Positions 55,592-64,000 of a stretch of DNA of 64,000 nt are shown here, piece by piece. Where the stretch lies: assembly GCF_004795855.1 (NCBI RefSeq), contig NZ_CP039252.1, positions 4,712,001-4,776,000 of the forward strand. Reading direction: 5' to 3'. The notes under the pieces are model-generated. The model saw only the letters and a program-made list of their open reading frames with translations, did no database searches and was not told the DNA's origin. The stretch's first letter is position 1. Each line of letters starts with the position of its first letter. The DNA comes from Hydrogenophaga sp. PAMC20947 (lineage in GTDB: Bacteria > Pseudomonadota > Gammaproteobacteria > Burkholderiales > Burkholderiaceae_C). The position numbers were made by a program, and so were the translations under genes.

Positions 55592-57145
55592 ATGACACAA
55601 GCACCCACTCCCACCGCCCAACCTGTTGCCGTTGACGAAAACCAGCTCATTGCCGAGCGCCGCGAAAAGCTCAAGGCTTTGCGTGAAGTGCAGCGGCAGG
55701 GAGGGGCGGTTGCATTCCCCAACGATTTCAAGCCAGCCGACAAGGCCGCAGCCCTGTTCGCGACCCACGGCGAGGCCACCAAGGAAGCGCTGGAAGCCAC
55801 GCCGGTGCGCGCCAGTGTCGCTGGCCGGATGATGCTCAAGCGCGTGATGGGCAAGGCCAGCTTTGCCACTTTGCAAGACGCCTCTCTGGGTGAGAGCGGT
55901 GGCCGCATCCAGATTTACCTGAACAATGAAAGCGTTGGCGAAGCGGTGCACGCGGGGTTCAAGCACTGGGACCTGGGCGATATCGTGGCGGCCGAAGGCG
56001 TGCTGTTCAAAACCCGCACCGGTGAGCTCACCATCCACGCCGACAACATCCGGCTGTTGACCAAAAGCCTGCGGCCGCTGCCCGACAAGTTCCACGGTAT
56101 CAACGACCAGGAGATCAAATACCGCCAGCGTTATGTGGATCTGATGACCGACGAGGTTTCGCGCCGCCGTTTTGTGACGCGCAGCAAAACCCTTTCCTGC
56201 ATCCGCGAATTCATGGTGAGCCATGCCTTCCTGGAAGTCGAGACCCCCATGCTGCACCCGATCCCGGGTGGTGCCATCGCCAAGCCCTTCGAGACGCACC
56301 ACAACGCGCTTGATCAGGCCATGTTCCTGCGCATCGCGCCCGAGCTGTACCTGAAGCGATTGCTGGTGGGCGGCTTCGATCGCGTGTTCGAAATCAACCG
56401 CAGCTTCCGCAACGAAGGCATCAGCGTTCGCCACAACCCCGAGTTCACCATGATGGAGTTCTACGCGGCGTACTGGAACTACCAGGACCTGATGGACTTC
56501 AACGAGCAGCTGATCCGCCATGTGGTGCTTCAGGTGCATGGCGACACGCCGCTGAGTTACAACGGAAAGCCTGTCGATGTGATGGCGCCTTTTGAGCGCC
56601 TGACCATTCGCGAAGCGATCCTGAAGTACACCGATGCCGGCGACGGTGTGGACCAGCCCGAATGGCTGCTGCCCCAGCTCAAGAAGCTGGGCCTTTCGGA
56701 GGCCAAACACCAACTGAGCGGCCGCAGCCTGTCCAGCCTGCAGGTGTTGTACTTTGAAGAGACGGTGGAAGAAAAGCTGTGGAATCCCACTTTCATCATG
56801 GACCACCCCACCGAGATCTCGCCACTGGCACGGGCCAACGACGCGAACCCGGAGGTGACCGAGCGCTTCGAGCTGTACATCACCGGCCGCGAGTTTGGCA
56901 ATGCCTTTTCGGAGCTGAACGACGCCGAAGACCAGGCCGCCCGCTTCCACGCCCAGGTGGCCAGCAAAGAAGGCGGTGATGACGAGGCCATGCATTTTGA
57001 TGCCGACTTCATCCGCGCCCTGGAATACGGCATGCCACCCGCCGGTGGTTGCGGCATCGGTATCGACCGCCTGATGATGTTGCTGACCGACAGCCCCAGC
57101 ATCCGCGACGTGATCTTGTTCCCGGCACTGCGCCGCGAAGCCTGA
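55592..57145 (+). CDS. lysS: Lysyl-tRNA synthetase (class II)
   Basis: 517-residue class II aminoacyl-tRNA synthetase. The N-terminal OB-fold anticodon-binding domain (about 75-185) is followed by the catalytic core with motif 2 [19 protein letters not shown] (about 270-288) and motif 3 [13 protein letters not shown] near the C-terminus. The ATG at 55592 ([19 protein letters not shown]) is used; the 47-codon upstream extension is not family-like. It is preceded by the liv operon and followed 13 bases later by a phosphoesterase gene. Confidence 0.96.
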   Translation: MTQAPTPTAQPVAVDENQLIAERREKLKALREVQRQGGAVAFPNDFKPADKAAALFATHGEATKEALEATPVRASVAGRMMLKRVMGKASFATLQDASLGESGGRIQIYLNNESVGEAVHAGFKHWDLGDIVAAEGVLFKTRTGELTIHADNIRLLTKSLRPLPDKFHGINDQEIKYRQRYVDLMTDEVSRRRFVTRSKTLSCIREFMVSHAFLEVETPMLHPIPGGAIAKPFETHHNALDQAMFLRIAPELYLKRLLVGGFDRVFEINRSFRNEGISVRHNPEFTMMEFYAAYWNYQDLMDFNEQLIRHVVLQVHGDTPLSYNGKPVDVMAPFERLTIREAILKYTDAGDGVDQPEWLLPQLKKLGLSEAKHQLSGRSLSSLQVLYFEETVEEKLWNPTFIMDHPTEISPLARANDANPEVTERFELYITGREFGNAFSELNDAEDQAARFHAQVASKEGGDDEAMHFDADFIRALEYGMPPAGGCGIGIDRLMMLLTDSPSIRDVILFPALRREA

Positions 57146-57158
57146 TCGGGCCCTCGGC

Positions 57159-58199
57159 TTGACTCGGGCTCGCACGGTCGAGCGTTGGTCATGGCGCTGC
57201 TTTTGGGCTGCCATGGTCGTGGCCTTGATCGTGACCCTGGTGGACTATCTGGGACGCTGGTCAACGCCGGGGTTCTGGGTGCGCAACCTGGTGATGCACG
57301 CCCTGTACTGGTCGCCCCGCATTGCCGGCGCCTTCCTGCTGACGGGCCTGTTGAGCCATTCGGTGGTGAACCAGGGTTTTCGCCGCTGGCGTGCGGCTGT
57401 GTTGTCGGTGGCGGTGCTCATCGGGCTGTGGTCTTCCCTGGTCGAGCCTGGCATGGTGCGGGTGCGGGAGACCACCTTCAGCGGTATTCCTGCCAGCACC
57501 GAGCCGGTGCGTCTGGTGGTGATTTCTGATATCCACTGGGGCCTGTTTTTCAGGGATGATCAGCTGGTGGATCTGGTGGATCGCCTCAATGCGCTGGAGG
57601 TGGACGCGGTGATGGTGGCGGGCGACTGGACGCATGAGCCCCCACCCGACCTCACCGCAGGGCTGGCGCCCTTGGCTAAGATTCGACACCCGGTGTTCGC
57701 CGTGTTGGGCAACCACGATGTGGAGTCGCCCGGCCCCCCCTTGACCGGGCCTTTGAAGGCGGCGCTGCAAACCCATGGTGTGCAATTGCTGGAAGGGCGT
57801 GTGGTGCCCTGGAAGGGCTGGGAGCTGGTTGGCCTCGACGACCAATGGGGTGGCCATCCCCAGCTTCAGGTCAAAAAGCTGTGGCCGCAACCGACCAGCA
57901 TGGGTACATCACCTCCCAGTGTGCGCCTGGTGCTCGCCCACCAGCCGGACACCATTGCCCTGTTGCCAAAGGGCGCGGCATTTTTGTCTTTCGCGGGCCA
58001 CACCCATGGCGGTCAGATCTGGATCCCGGGGCTCACACCCTGGGTGCTGCGCAACACCAACAGCGAGCAGCCCTGGTGGAATGGGGTGTACCAGACGCGG
58101 GGCGGGCCTTTGCTGGTAACCCCTGGCATCGGGACCATTGGCTTGCCGGCACGGCTCGGTGTGGTGCCGACCATCGATGTGGTGACTTTGCAGCGTTGA
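57159..58199 (+). CDS. Membrane-anchored metallophosphoesterase (calcineurin-like)
   Basis: 346 residues. Three N-terminal helices (about 13-100) are followed by a calcineurin-like phosphoesterase domain (about 115-340). Metal ligands: VVISDIHWGLFF (D-x-H), VMVAGDWTHE (GD), VLGNHDVE (GNHD) and FAGHTHGGQIWIPG (GHTHGG), all intact. The YkuE-like layout suggests cell-envelope or UDP-lipid related hydrolysis, but the substrate is unknown. Start is TTG 57159, or the ATG at 57213 with loss of 18 residues. A strong terminator follows. Confidence 0.83.
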   Translation: MTRARTVERWSWRCFWAAMVVALIVTLVDYLGRWSTPGFWVRNLVMHALYWSPRIAGAFLLTGLLSHSVVNQGFRRWRAAVLSVAVLIGLWSSLVEPGMVRVRETTFSGIPASTEPVRLVVISDIHWGLFFRDDQLVDLVDRLNALEVDAVMVAGDWTHEPPPDLTAGLAPLAKIRHPVFAVLGNHDVESPGPPLTGPLKAALQTHGVQLLEGRVVPWKGWELVGLDDQWGGHPQLQVKKLWPQPTSMGTSPPSVRLVLAHQPDTIALLPKGAAFLSFAGHTHGGQIWIPGLTPWVLRNTNSEQPWWNGVYQTRGGPLLVTPGIGTIGLPARLGVVPTIDVVTLQR

Positions 58200-58238
58200 C
58201 AAGGCGGGAGGTCCGTCCAGGCGGCTCACCTTGCCATG

Positions 58239-58265
58239 AAAAAAGCCGCCCGAAGGCGGCTTTTT
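58239..58265. terminator. Bidirectional terminator between the phosphoesterase and rpoH genes
   Basis: Eight-base perfect stem AAGCCGCC (58243-58250) / GGCGGCTT (58255-58262) with a CGAA loop, and A- and T-runs on the two sides. It is placed between convergent genes and can end both transcripts. Confidence 0.88.
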
Positions 58266-58282
58266 GCTGCGTGCGATGGACT

Positions 58283-59239
58283 TCAGGCGTATTCGGCCAG
58301 TGTCTTGCGCATTTTCTTCATGGCCGCCACTTCGATCTGGCGCACGCGCTCGGCACTCACGCCATATACGGCGGCCAGCTCGTGCAGCGTCATGCCACCC
58401 GAGCCGTCGTCGTTGACCTTGAGCCAGCGCTCGGAGACGATGCGGCGCGAGCGGTCGTCCAGCGCAACCAAGGCCTGGGCAATGCCTTCGCTGGCCAGCA
58501 GGTCTCGCTGGGCCGACTCGAGCATGGCTGTGGGCTCGTGGGCCGAATCGGTCAGGAAGGCGATGGGGCCGAAGCGGTCTTCGCTGTCGTCGCCCGGACC
58601 GGGATCAAGCACCACGTCGCCACCGGAGAGGCGCATTTCCATTTCGCGCACTTCTTCAGGCTTGACGTTGAGGTCGCGCGCGACGATGCTGACCTCATCG
58701 TCCGAGAAGGCCTCGCGGTGGGTGTCGCCATCGAGCGCTTCCGAACGGAAGCCTTGTTTCTTGGAGCGCAGATTGAAGAAGAGCTTGCGCTGGGCCTTGG
58801 TGGTGGCCATTTTGACCATGCGCCAGTTCTTCAGCACGTATTCGTGAATCTCGGCCTTGATCCAGTGCATGGCATAGCTCACCAGGCGCACGCCCTGATC
58901 GGGGTCGAAGCGCTTGACTGCTTTCATCAGGCCAACGTTGCCTTCCTGGATCAGGTCGCCATGGGGCAGGCCGTAACCCAGGTATTGGCGGGCGATGGAC
59001 ACCACCAGGCGCAGGTGAGACAGCACCAACTGACCCGCAGCGTCGATGTCGTTGTCGTCGCGCAGGCGGCGGGCGGCGCTTTGCTCTTCCTCAAGCGTGA
59101 GCATAGGCATGCGGTTCACCGCAGAAATATAGGCGTCAAGGTTGCCCAGGGGCGGCAGGGTGAGCGACCGGCTCGCCCACGGGCTCCCAACGGCCAGTGA
59201 GGCGGTCGGCAAAGCGGTGGTGGCAAGTGCAGCGGACAT
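58283..59239 (-). CDS. rpoH: Heat-shock sigma factor RpoH (sigma-32)
   Basis: 318-residue sigma factor that directs RNA polymerase to heat-shock promoters. Region 2 has GYGLPHGDLIQEGNVGLMKA and YAMHWIKAEIHEYVLKNW. The RpoH box QRKLFFNLR lies at about 145. Region 4.2 has LHELAAVYGVSAERVRQIE. I use ATG 59239 because AGGAGG lies nine bases before it; a TTG at 59245 is only three bases from that site. A perfect CIRCE operator precedes the gene, so HrcA control in addition to the usual sigma-32 regulation is likely. Confidence 0.93.
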   Translation of the reverse strand: MSAALATTALPTASLAVGSPWASRSLTLPPLGNLDAYISAVNRMPMLTLEEEQSAARRLRDDNDIDAAGQLVLSHLRLVVSIARQYLGYGLPHGDLIQEGNVGLMKAVKRFDPDQGVRLVSYAMHWIKAEIHEYVLKNWRMVKMATTKAQRKLFFNLRSKKQGFRSEALDGDTHREAFSDDEVSIVARDLNVKPEEVREMEMRLSGGDVVLDPGPGDDSEDRFGPIAFLTDSAHEPTAMLESAQRDLLASEGIAQALVALDDRSRRIVSERWLKVNDDGSGGMTLHELAAVYGVSAERVRQIEVAAMKKMRKTLAEYA

Positions 59240-59546
59240 GTTCAAAATCCTCCTAAATTAGGCATATCTTTATGTTAGCACTCTATGTGATTGAGTGCTA
59301 AGGCAAAGGTTCCATGCCCTTATGGCCCTGTTCCGGGCTTTGGGCGTTGACGTTGTCGACTTTCCGTGGGCCTTGAATATTCTTTTACTGAGTTTGGGCG
59401 ATCCCACGCTCCCGGATCCTTGGCCGTTGGTGCCTTTTCGCCGTCGAACCTTTCCGCCTGAAAGCGGCTCCTTGCATCCGATCTGATAGCGGGCGCGGCA
59501 ACTTCGGAAAGGCAGCACGCTGCGATCCGTGAGGCAGAATGCGTCA
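59240..59546. other. Regulatory region between rpoH and a small membrane protein gene
   Basis: Contains the rpoH leader, the CIRCE operator and the rpoH promoter region. The remaining part (59302-59546) is less GC-rich near 59370-59400 and has no gene that I can support. It must also hold the promoter of the divergent small membrane protein gene. Confidence 0.55.
59275..59301. promoter_or_regulatory. CIRCE operator (HrcA binding site) upstream of rpoH
   Basis: TTAGCACTC (59275-59283), nine bases, GAGTGCTAA (59293-59301): a perfect inverted repeat, identical to the CIRCE consensus. It lies 36 bases before the rpoH ATG, in the region where the promoter must be. CIRCE is the operator for HrcA, the repressor of groESL and dnaK in many bacteria. 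Confidence 0.93.
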
Positions 59547-59804
59547 ATGGATCCACTACAAGAGCTTGAGACGGCCGAAGCACTGGGCTTCACGCTGCCG
59601 ACCCCTGCGTACCTCATTGGCGCGGTTTTTTTCGGACTGATCGGATTCGCGGCCTTTCGCATGGGCCGCAAGCAAGAGCGCACGCGCGCGATCTGGATCG
59701 GTGTTGTGCTGATGCTATACCCCTATCTGGTCTGGCAAACCTGGCTCCTGTATGCCGTGGGCGCCTTGCTGTGCGCGGGCCTGTGGATCGAGCGCCGCTA
59801 CTAG
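59547..59804 (+). CDS. Small membrane protein, function unknown
   Basis: 85-residue protein with two hydrophobic helices (about 22-40, TPAYLIGAVFFGLIGFAAF, and 52-78). A basic cytoplasmic loop between them reads RMGRKQERTRAIW, so both ends are probably outside or the helices form a hairpin. The C-terminus ends in IERRY. I cannot name a family with confidence. ATG 59547 is used; a GTG at 59529 would add six residues. It is convergent with the DUF2789 gene. Confidence 0.68.
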   Translation: MDPLQELETAEALGFTLPTPAYLIGAVFFGLIGFAAFRMGRKQERTRAIWIGVVLMLYPYLVWQTWLLYAVGALLCAGLWIERRY

Positions 59805-59828
59805 AAGACCCCCCTGGTCGGCACCCCA

Positions 59829-60080
59829 TCAGGCGGGAGGGGTTTCCTGCCCACGCAGGGCCTCGCTCAGTTGATCGGCCAGCTCGGCCCAGTCTGAATC
59901 CAGCAACAGGGCTTCTGTCAGGAAGGCCGCCTGCGCAGGCGACCAGAAGGGTGCGTCGGGCAGCCTGACATCGCCCGCGAGAGGGGCGTGCTGCGTCAGA
60001 AACTGCGTTATGCCCTGTGGGTCATTGGGCAGCCCCAGCTGGGCAAAGAGATCGCTGAAATGGTGGTGGGCGTCTTGCAT
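59829..60080 (-). CDS. DUF2789 family protein
   Basis: 83-residue cytosolic protein of the DUF2789 family, function unknown. Family text is clear: HHHFSDLFAQLGLPNDPQGI, ITQFLTQHAPLAGDVRLPDA and PFWSPAQAAFLTEALLLDSD, followed by WAELADQLSEALR. Helical throughout, with a short His-rich start. ATG 60080. It lies between the small membrane protein gene (convergent) and the YitT gene on the same strand. Confidence 0.86.
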   Translation of the reverse strand: MQDAHHHFSDLFAQLGLPNDPQGITQFLTQHAPLAGDVRLPDAPFWSPAQAAFLTEALLLDSDWAELADQLSEALRGQETPPA

Positions 60081-60303
60081 GGGGTTGTCTTTCCTTCGTT
60101 CGTTGGTGCGCTTGTTTGAATCGGGGTCGCTTGTGCGGGGTGCTGGATGGCAGGGTGAACCCGGTCAACAATTTTACGAAGCTCTGCGAAGGAAGGGGGT
60201 AGGTGAGTTCCTACGCAGGGTTCATGGGTGTGGCCGTGACTCAAGGTTCAGGACTTGGCCTTCGCGATTGCTCAAAGACCCACAGGAAATGGGCTGCCCG
60301 CTC

Positions 60304-61044
60304 TCAAACCCCCAAATACCGCCCCGGCCGGTGGTTCAGCGCCAGGATGGCGCCAATGGCCACGGCACCCACCACCGATTGAGCGACGCGTTCGGGCGGC
60401 ACCACCACCAGCGCGGTGAGCACGACCACCACGTCCACCGACATCTGCACTTTTCCGGCGCTGAAGCCTTTTGCCTGCTGCAGCCACTGGGCCAGGATGT
60501 TGACGCCGCCCACGCTGGCACGGTGGCGCAGCAGGGCAAGCAGGCCGAAACCGATCAGAATGCCACCCAACACCGAGGCCACCCAGGGGTTGAGGAACTC
60601 GAAGCGCACCACCTGGGGCGCCACGGCGGTGCACAACGAGACCAGCGCCACCGCGAAGAAACTCTTGAAGGTGAATTCCTTGCCCAGCCGAAACCATGAC
60701 AAAACGAAAAATGGCAGGCTGAACAGGAAGAAGAACAGGCCGAAGTTCAGCCCAGTGGCGTAGCTGGCCAGAAAGGCCGCGCCAGCCACGCCGCCGGTGA
60801 GCAGCCCGGCATGGCCCAACATGGTCATGCCCAGGGCGACGAAGAGCGAGCCGGCAATGAGGGCGTGGGCGTCTTCCAGCCAGGAGTGGCGGGAGAGCAG
60901 GGACGGCTGGATTGGCTGGGTGGGTGCCTTGGCGCCAGAGCGCGGTGCGGGGGTTGAGTCAGAGGCGCGGGCTTGGGCGCGGCGTGGTTTGCCGCTGCGA
61001 AGGCCGGGCGCCCGCCTTTTGAGCGAGGTAACGGTGTGGGCCAT
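60304..61044 (-). CDS. YitT family membrane protein
   Basis: 246-residue inner-membrane protein of the YitT/DUF161 family. An unusually basic N-terminus (about 1-50, many Arg/Lys/Pro) precedes five or six helices. Segments GMTMLGHAGLLTGGVAGAAF and GLLALLRHRASVGGVNILAQ match the family glycine-rich loops. The function is unknown; a transport role is inferred. ATG 61044. The 223 bases after its stop, before the DUF2789 gene start, hold no gene I can support. Confidence 0.83.
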   Translation of the reverse strand: MAHTVTSLKRRAPGLRSGKPRRAQARASDSTPAPRSGAKAPTQPIQPSLLSRHSWLEDAHALIAGSLFVALGMTMLGHAGLLTGGVAGAAFLASYATGLNFGLFFFLFSLPFFVLSWFRLGKEFTFKSFFAVALVSLCTAVAPQVVRFEFLNPWVASVLGGILIGFGLLALLRHRASVGGVNILAQWLQQAKGFSAGKVQMSVDVVVVLTALVVVPPERVAQSVVGAVAIGAILALNHRPGRYLGV

Positions 61045-61122
61045 GGGGTCAACGCATGCATTTTGCGTGCCGGAGCTTGGGCCGGCGTCTGCTCCTGGGA
61101 CGGAGCAGATGCCTACAGGCGA

Positions 61123-61151
61123 AAAAAAACCGGCCTTTCGACCGGTTTTTC
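61123..61151. terminator. Terminator after the RRM protein gene
   Basis: The stem AAAACCGG (about 61126-61133) / CCGGTTTT (61142-61149) has a CCTTTCGA loop, with A-runs on the left and a T-run on the right. It is 22 bases past the RRM gene stop on the minus strand and can act in both directions. Confidence 0.8.
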
Positions 61152-61172
61152 TGATGCTACTGAGCGCAGGGC

Positions 61173-61484
61173 TTAGTAACGGTCACGGCCACCGCCGTAA
61201 CCACCGCCACCGCCGCCGCCGCCACCGGTGCGTGGCTCCATTGGACGGGCTTCATTCACGACAGCGTCACGGCCGTCGAGGTTTTGACCGTTCATGCCGC
61301 TGATGGCCGCTTGGGCTTCAGCATCGCTGGACATTTCGACAAAGCCGAAACCCTTTGAACGGCCGCTGTCGCGGTCGGTCATGACTTTGGCGGACTGGAC
61401 CGAACCAAATTCAGAGAATGCTTGTTGGAGGGAGCTGTCGTTCACCGAGTAGGAGAGATTGCCGACGTAAAGTTTCTTGCCCAT
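61173..61484 (-). CDS. RNA-recognition-motif protein with glycine-rich tail
   Basis: 103 residues. A single RRM domain (about 3-80) has RNP2 KLYVGNLSY and RNP1 KGFGFVEM, with the aromatic residues needed to stack on RNA. The last 20 residues are almost all glycine with a C-terminal GGGRDRY, like cold-shock-inducible plant and cyanobacterial Rbp proteins. Role is probably RNA chaperone activity; substrate unknown. The ATG at 61484 is preceded by AAAGG. A gene-free stretch of 474 bases lies upstream, long enough for a regulated leader. Confidence 0.92.
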   Translation of the reverse strand: MGKKLYVGNLSYSVNDSSLQQAFSEFGSVQSAKVMTDRDSGRSKGFGFVEMSSDAEAQAAISGMNGQNLDGRDAVVNEARPMEPRTGGGGGGGGGYGGGRDRY

Positions 61485-61958
61485 GAAGTGGACCTTTCAA
61501 AAATTGCCCGCGCGCTAGATGGAATTGAAGTGCGCGAAGCGGGGGATGCTGAGCTGGATTACGAGCTCAATCATCGGAAAAAATGGCGTTCGGACGATGC
61601 CGATGTGCCGTGGGTCTGGGTATTGGCATGCCAGCGAATGGTGCGGCATTGACCCAGGTAGAAGGTGGTGTTGGGAAAAGAGAGAAAAAGGCCGGGTTCA
61701 AATCGCCACAAAAGACGGTTCTGATCACCGGGAAGAAGGTGGGCGCTATGGCCAGGAGAAGGGCGGCGAGAGCAACAAAAGCTGCGCTGCGAACCGTATC
61801 TGACGGCGTGACCCAAATGAAATCATATTGGGCAGCGTGGTTATTCTAATCCCGTTCCTGTTTCTATGCTGAATTGTTTTGCAGGCGGGTCGCCGGCTGA
61901 GTCCACACAGCAACACCACAAGCGCTTGCGGCTTGTGGTGTACCGCCGCTGGCCTGCC
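61485..61958. other. Gene-free stretch upstream of the RRM gene
   Basis: 474 bases between the RRM gene start and the ureG stop. The part 61640-61870 is clearly less GC-rich than its surroundings. Short open frames on both strands have no recognisable composition or motif and I reject them. It probably carries the promoter and a long leader of the RRM gene, as well as the ureG-side hairpin. Confidence 0.5.
61913..61941. terminator. Stable hairpin downstream of ureG
   Basis: An eleven-base perfect stem ACACCACAAGC (61913-61923) / GCTTGTGGTGT (61931-61941) with a seven-base loop. No T-run on either side, so termination would need another factor, or the hairpin may protect the ure message 3' end. 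Confidence 0.4.
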
Positions 61959-62633
61959 TCAAAGGGTGACGGGCTCGGCTTGAGGCGCGAGCATGCCACG
62001 CGTCTCGATGAAGCGCACCACTTCGTCTACCCCGCTGAGGGTTTTGAGGTTGGTCATGACCCAGGGGCGGCGGGTGCTGTCGGGTCGCATGCGGGCCGTG
62101 TCGGCTTTCATGACCTCAAGGTCGGCGCCCACATGGGGCGCGAGATCGGTTTTGTTGATGATCAACAGGTCGCTCTTGGTGATGCCAGGGCCGCCTTTGC
62201 GTGGAATTTTTTCGCCAGCGGCGACGTCGATCACATAGAGGGTGAGGTCGCTCAGTTCGGGGCTGAAGGTGGCCGCGAGGTTGTCGCCGCCGCTTTCGAT
62301 GAAAACGATATCGGCATCGGGAAACTCACCGAGCATGCGGTCGATGGCTTCGAGGTTGATCGAGGCGTCTTCGCGGATGGCGGTGTGTGGGCAGCCTCCG
62401 GTCTCCACGCCCATGATTCGCTCCGCAGGCAAGGCGCCGCTCACGGTGAGCAGGCGCTGGTCTTCCTTGGTGTAGATGTCGTTGGTGATGGCGATGAGGT
62501 CGTAGCGCTCGCGCATGGCTTTGCACAACATCTCCAGCAAGGTGGTTTTGCCGGAGCCGACCGGGCCACCGATGCCCACGCGCAGCGGGGGCAGGAGTTT
62601 GGTGCGGCGGGGGATGTGGTGCAGTGCGCTCAT
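61959..62633 (-). CDS. ureG: Urease accessory GTPase UreG
   Basis: 224-residue GTPase that drives nickel insertion into urease together with UreF and UreD/H. P-loop [17 protein letters not shown] (about 20-36), the nickel-binding CPH in [17 protein letters not shown], and [16 protein letters not shown] near the C-terminus are present. ATG at 62633; it follows ureF by 57 bases. It is last of the visible ureC-E-F-G set. Confidence 0.95.
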   Translation of the reverse strand: MSALHHIPRRTKLLPPLRVGIGGPVGSGKTTLLEMLCKAMRERYDLIAITNDIYTKEDQRLLTVSGALPAERIMGVETGGCPHTAIREDASINLEAIDRMLGEFPDADIVFIESGGDNLAATFSPELSDLTLYVIDVAAGEKIPRKGGPGITKSDLLIINKTDLAPHVGADLEVMKADTARMRPDSTRRPWVMTNLKTLSGVDEVVRFIETRGMLAPQAEPVTL

Positions 62634-62690
62634 GGTGTTGGGTGTCTCGTTGTGTCTTGCAAGGGTGTCGGGACAGTGGTGTGGCCGTGC

Positions 62691-63395
62691 TCAGGATCTG
62701 AACAGGCGGGAGTATTGGGTTTCATGGCGGGCCGAAAGAATGGCCAGCATGGGCGTGCAGGCCTGGCGGGTGTCGTCGGTCAGGCGGGTCGCGGTGGCCA
62801 CCGCTTCGGGGATCGCCTGGGCCAGGCGGGCGAGCATGCGCTGGCCGGCGCTCTGGCCCAGAGGCACCGATTTGATGGAGGCCTGGACCATGTTTTCTCC
62901 CCACGCGAAGGCGAAACTGGACAGGCCGTCGTGTAGCGATGCACCGCTGTGGGCGAGCGCGCAGGCCATGACCACCGGGTAGGTTGGCGAAGTGAGCTCG
63001 GCGCTGGACAGCTGCTCGTGCAAGCCTTGGCCCAGGTCGCCGAGGGAGCGGGCCCATTCCACCAGGGAGCGACCCATCTGTTCCGTTTGCAGACGGAATT
63101 CCTGGGTCTCTCGGGTTTGAAGAATCCAGTTGTTGAGGGCGTGTATGCGAGCCCGGTCGGGGGTTTGCCAGGCGGGAATGGCCTGGGCCACCACGGCGAG
63201 GTCGCAGCGCGCCAGGCTGAGCTGGAGCTGGTCGAGCAGCCAACGGCTGGCGCTGTCTTCGTCGCTGACCCAGCCGGTGTCTGTGGCGGCCTCCAGCCCT
63301 TCGGAATACGAGAAGCCACCCACCGGCAGCGCGGGTGAGGCCAACCAGAGCAGGTTCAGCAGGCCCGCTTTGGTCGGGGGCACTTCAGTCGACAT
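62691..63395 (-). CDS. ureF: Urease accessory protein UreF
   Basis: 234-residue all-helical protein that acts in the UreD-UreF-UreG urease activation complex. Family features are [20 protein letters not shown] (about 18-37) and the Q-G-Q/R-rich end with [15 protein letters not shown]. The ATG at 63395 lies 11 bases inside the end of ureE, so the two genes overlap and are probably coupled. The upstream open frame is inside ureE and is not UreF-like. Confidence 0.93.
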   Translation of the reverse strand: MSTEVPPTKAGLLNLLWLASPALPVGGFSYSEGLEAATDTGWVSDEDSASRWLLDQLQLSLARCDLAVVAQAIPAWQTPDRARIHALNNWILQTRETQEFRLQTEQMGRSLVEWARSLGDLGQGLHEQLSSAELTSPTYPVVMACALAHSGASLHDGLSSFAFAWGENMVQASIKSVPLGQSAGQRMLARLAQAIPEAVATATRLTDDTRQACTPMLAILSARHETQYSRLFRS

Positions 63396-63948
63396 GACCG
63401 GGGGGTGTTTCGGCAGTGGGCGTGTGGTCGTGTGCGTGGTGATGGCCATGCCCGCCGCCATGCGAGTTGGCCTGGCCGTAGGCGCCCGACTCGGGCTCAA
63501 ACGTGGCGCGCACGGTTTCGACGTTGAGGTGCATGGCGCGCAGCATGTCGGCCAACACGTGATCGGGCTCGATCTTGAGGTGATCGGGCTTCAACTCGAT
63601 GGGCACATGGCGGTTGCCCAGGTGGTAGGCGGCTCTCATGAGGTCAAACGCACCGTTGTGTGCGTGGCCATGGTCGTGGGTGTGGTCGGTGCAGGCGGTG
63701 ATCCGCAACACCGGCTGGGGCGCGGCCACCACGCGGATCAAACCACCGGCGGTGGTGACCAGCACATCGCCGCCGCGCACCACGGTGCCGCGGGCCAGAA
63801 AGACGCCGACCTGGCAGCCATCGGAGGCCGTGGCGTCGAAACGGCTTTTCTGGCGCAGGTCCCAGTCGAGCTCGAGGTGGGGGGCTCGGTTGACCAGGGC
63901 GGCGGCCAGGCCGTGGCCCTGGGGAATGAGTTTGGAAGCTTGCAACAT
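63385..63948 (-). CDS. ureE: Urease accessory protein UreE, nickel metallochaperone
   Basis: 187-residue nickel chaperone for urease. The N-terminal peptide-binding domain is followed by the metal-binding domain (about 75-145), with [12 protein letters not shown] and the following helix. The C-terminal tail (about 164-187) is rich in histidine ([12 protein letters not shown]), as in classical UreE. ATG 63948; it follows ureC by 20 bases and overlaps ureF by 11 bases. Confidence 0.94.
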   Translation of the reverse strand: MLQASKLIPQGHGLAAALVNRAPHLELDWDLRQKSRFDATASDGCQVGVFLARGTVVRGGDVLVTTAGGLIRVVAAPQPVLRITACTDHTHDHGHAHNGAFDLMRAAYHLGNRHVPIELKPDHLKIEPDHVLADMLRAMHLNVETVRATFEPESGAYGQANSHGGGHGHHHAHDHTPTAETPPGHVD

Positions 63949-63968
63949 AAAGGGGTATCGGTGTTCTT

Positions 63969-64000
63969 TCAGAACAGGAAGTAGCGTTGGGCCAGGGGCA
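63969..64000 (-). CDS. ureC: Urease alpha subunit UreC, C-terminal end only
   Basis: Only the final nine codons and a stop are in the window. They translate as PLAQRYFLF-stop, which is the near-invariant end of the urease alpha subunit. The remainder lies beyond the window edge. This shows that ureE-F-G belong to a full urease operon reading leftward. Confidence 0.9.
   Translation of the reverse strand, partial: PLAQRYFLF

Noticed and set aside
61519..61816. Short open frames in the gene-free stretch before the RRM gene
   Set aside because: Both strands have similar-length frames with no motif, odd composition and no ribosome sites.

Overview
The window reads as GC-rich chromosomal DNA from a betaproteobacterium, most likely order Burkholderiales, family Comamonadaceae. 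This rests on the gene families and their order (argH next to an AlgZ/AlgR pair, ribF-ileS-lspA, recJ beside an RpfE-like gene, livHMGF-lysS, ureC-E-F-G) and on a dispersed GC-rich intergenic repeat. Almost everything is core housekeeping or central-metabolism DNA. I see no rRNA, tRNA, CRISPR array, insertion sequence, prophage or toxin-antitoxin module.

Layout. 1-3.3 kb: an ammonium channel cut by the window edge, a DUF3465 protein, a bacteriohemerythrin and two small membrane proteins. 3.4-9 kb: an HDOD protein, argH, and a divergent LytS/AlgZ-type kinase and AlgR-type regulator followed by two small genes. 9-15.5 kb: recJ with an overlapping RpfE-like gene, then two paralogous lipoprotein-release permeases and their ATPase lolD. 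15.5-25 kb: a META-domain lipoprotein, tatD, a DNA-deoxyinosine glycosylase, a spermidine-synthase-like protein, an orphan GspE ATPase, an FNR-like regulator, two EamA transporters, an atypical SDR and a quinone oxidoreductase. 25-34 kb: a class V aminotransferase, a Na/Pi transporter, ribF-ileS-lspA and an HNH endonuclease. 34-44 kb: a hydrolase lipoprotein, an acyl-CoA dehydrogenase pair, YceH, purN, a DedA-like protein, prfC, an RsmB-like methyltransferase and a fatty acid desaturase. 44-51.5 kb: rpmB-rpmG, trxB, a CRP-like regulator, ftsK, lolA and rarA. 51.7-58.2 kb: livHMGF, lysS and a metallophosphoesterase. 58.2-64 kb: rpoH, small proteins, YitT, a glycine-rich RRM protein and the urease accessory genes ureG, ureF and ureE, ending in the last codons of ureC.

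How the parts connect. Nitrogen acquisition is represented by the ammonium channel (with a sigma-54 promoter), the branched-chain amino acid importer and the urease locus. Lipoprotein handling is spread over lspA, lolC/lolE/lolD and lolA. Regulation is the richest layer visible in the DNA. A perfect CIRCE operator lies before rpoH. A good FNR box lies at class II spacing before a nearly leaderless hemerythrin gene. An FNR-like regulator keeps only three of the four cluster cysteines. A promoter-plus-terminator leader lies before livH. A family of GC-rich intergenic repeats sits between genes, including inside the lol and liv operons.

I did not find a clearly undescribed multi-gene system. The best leads are the regulatory architectures and the atypical proteins listed in the findings.
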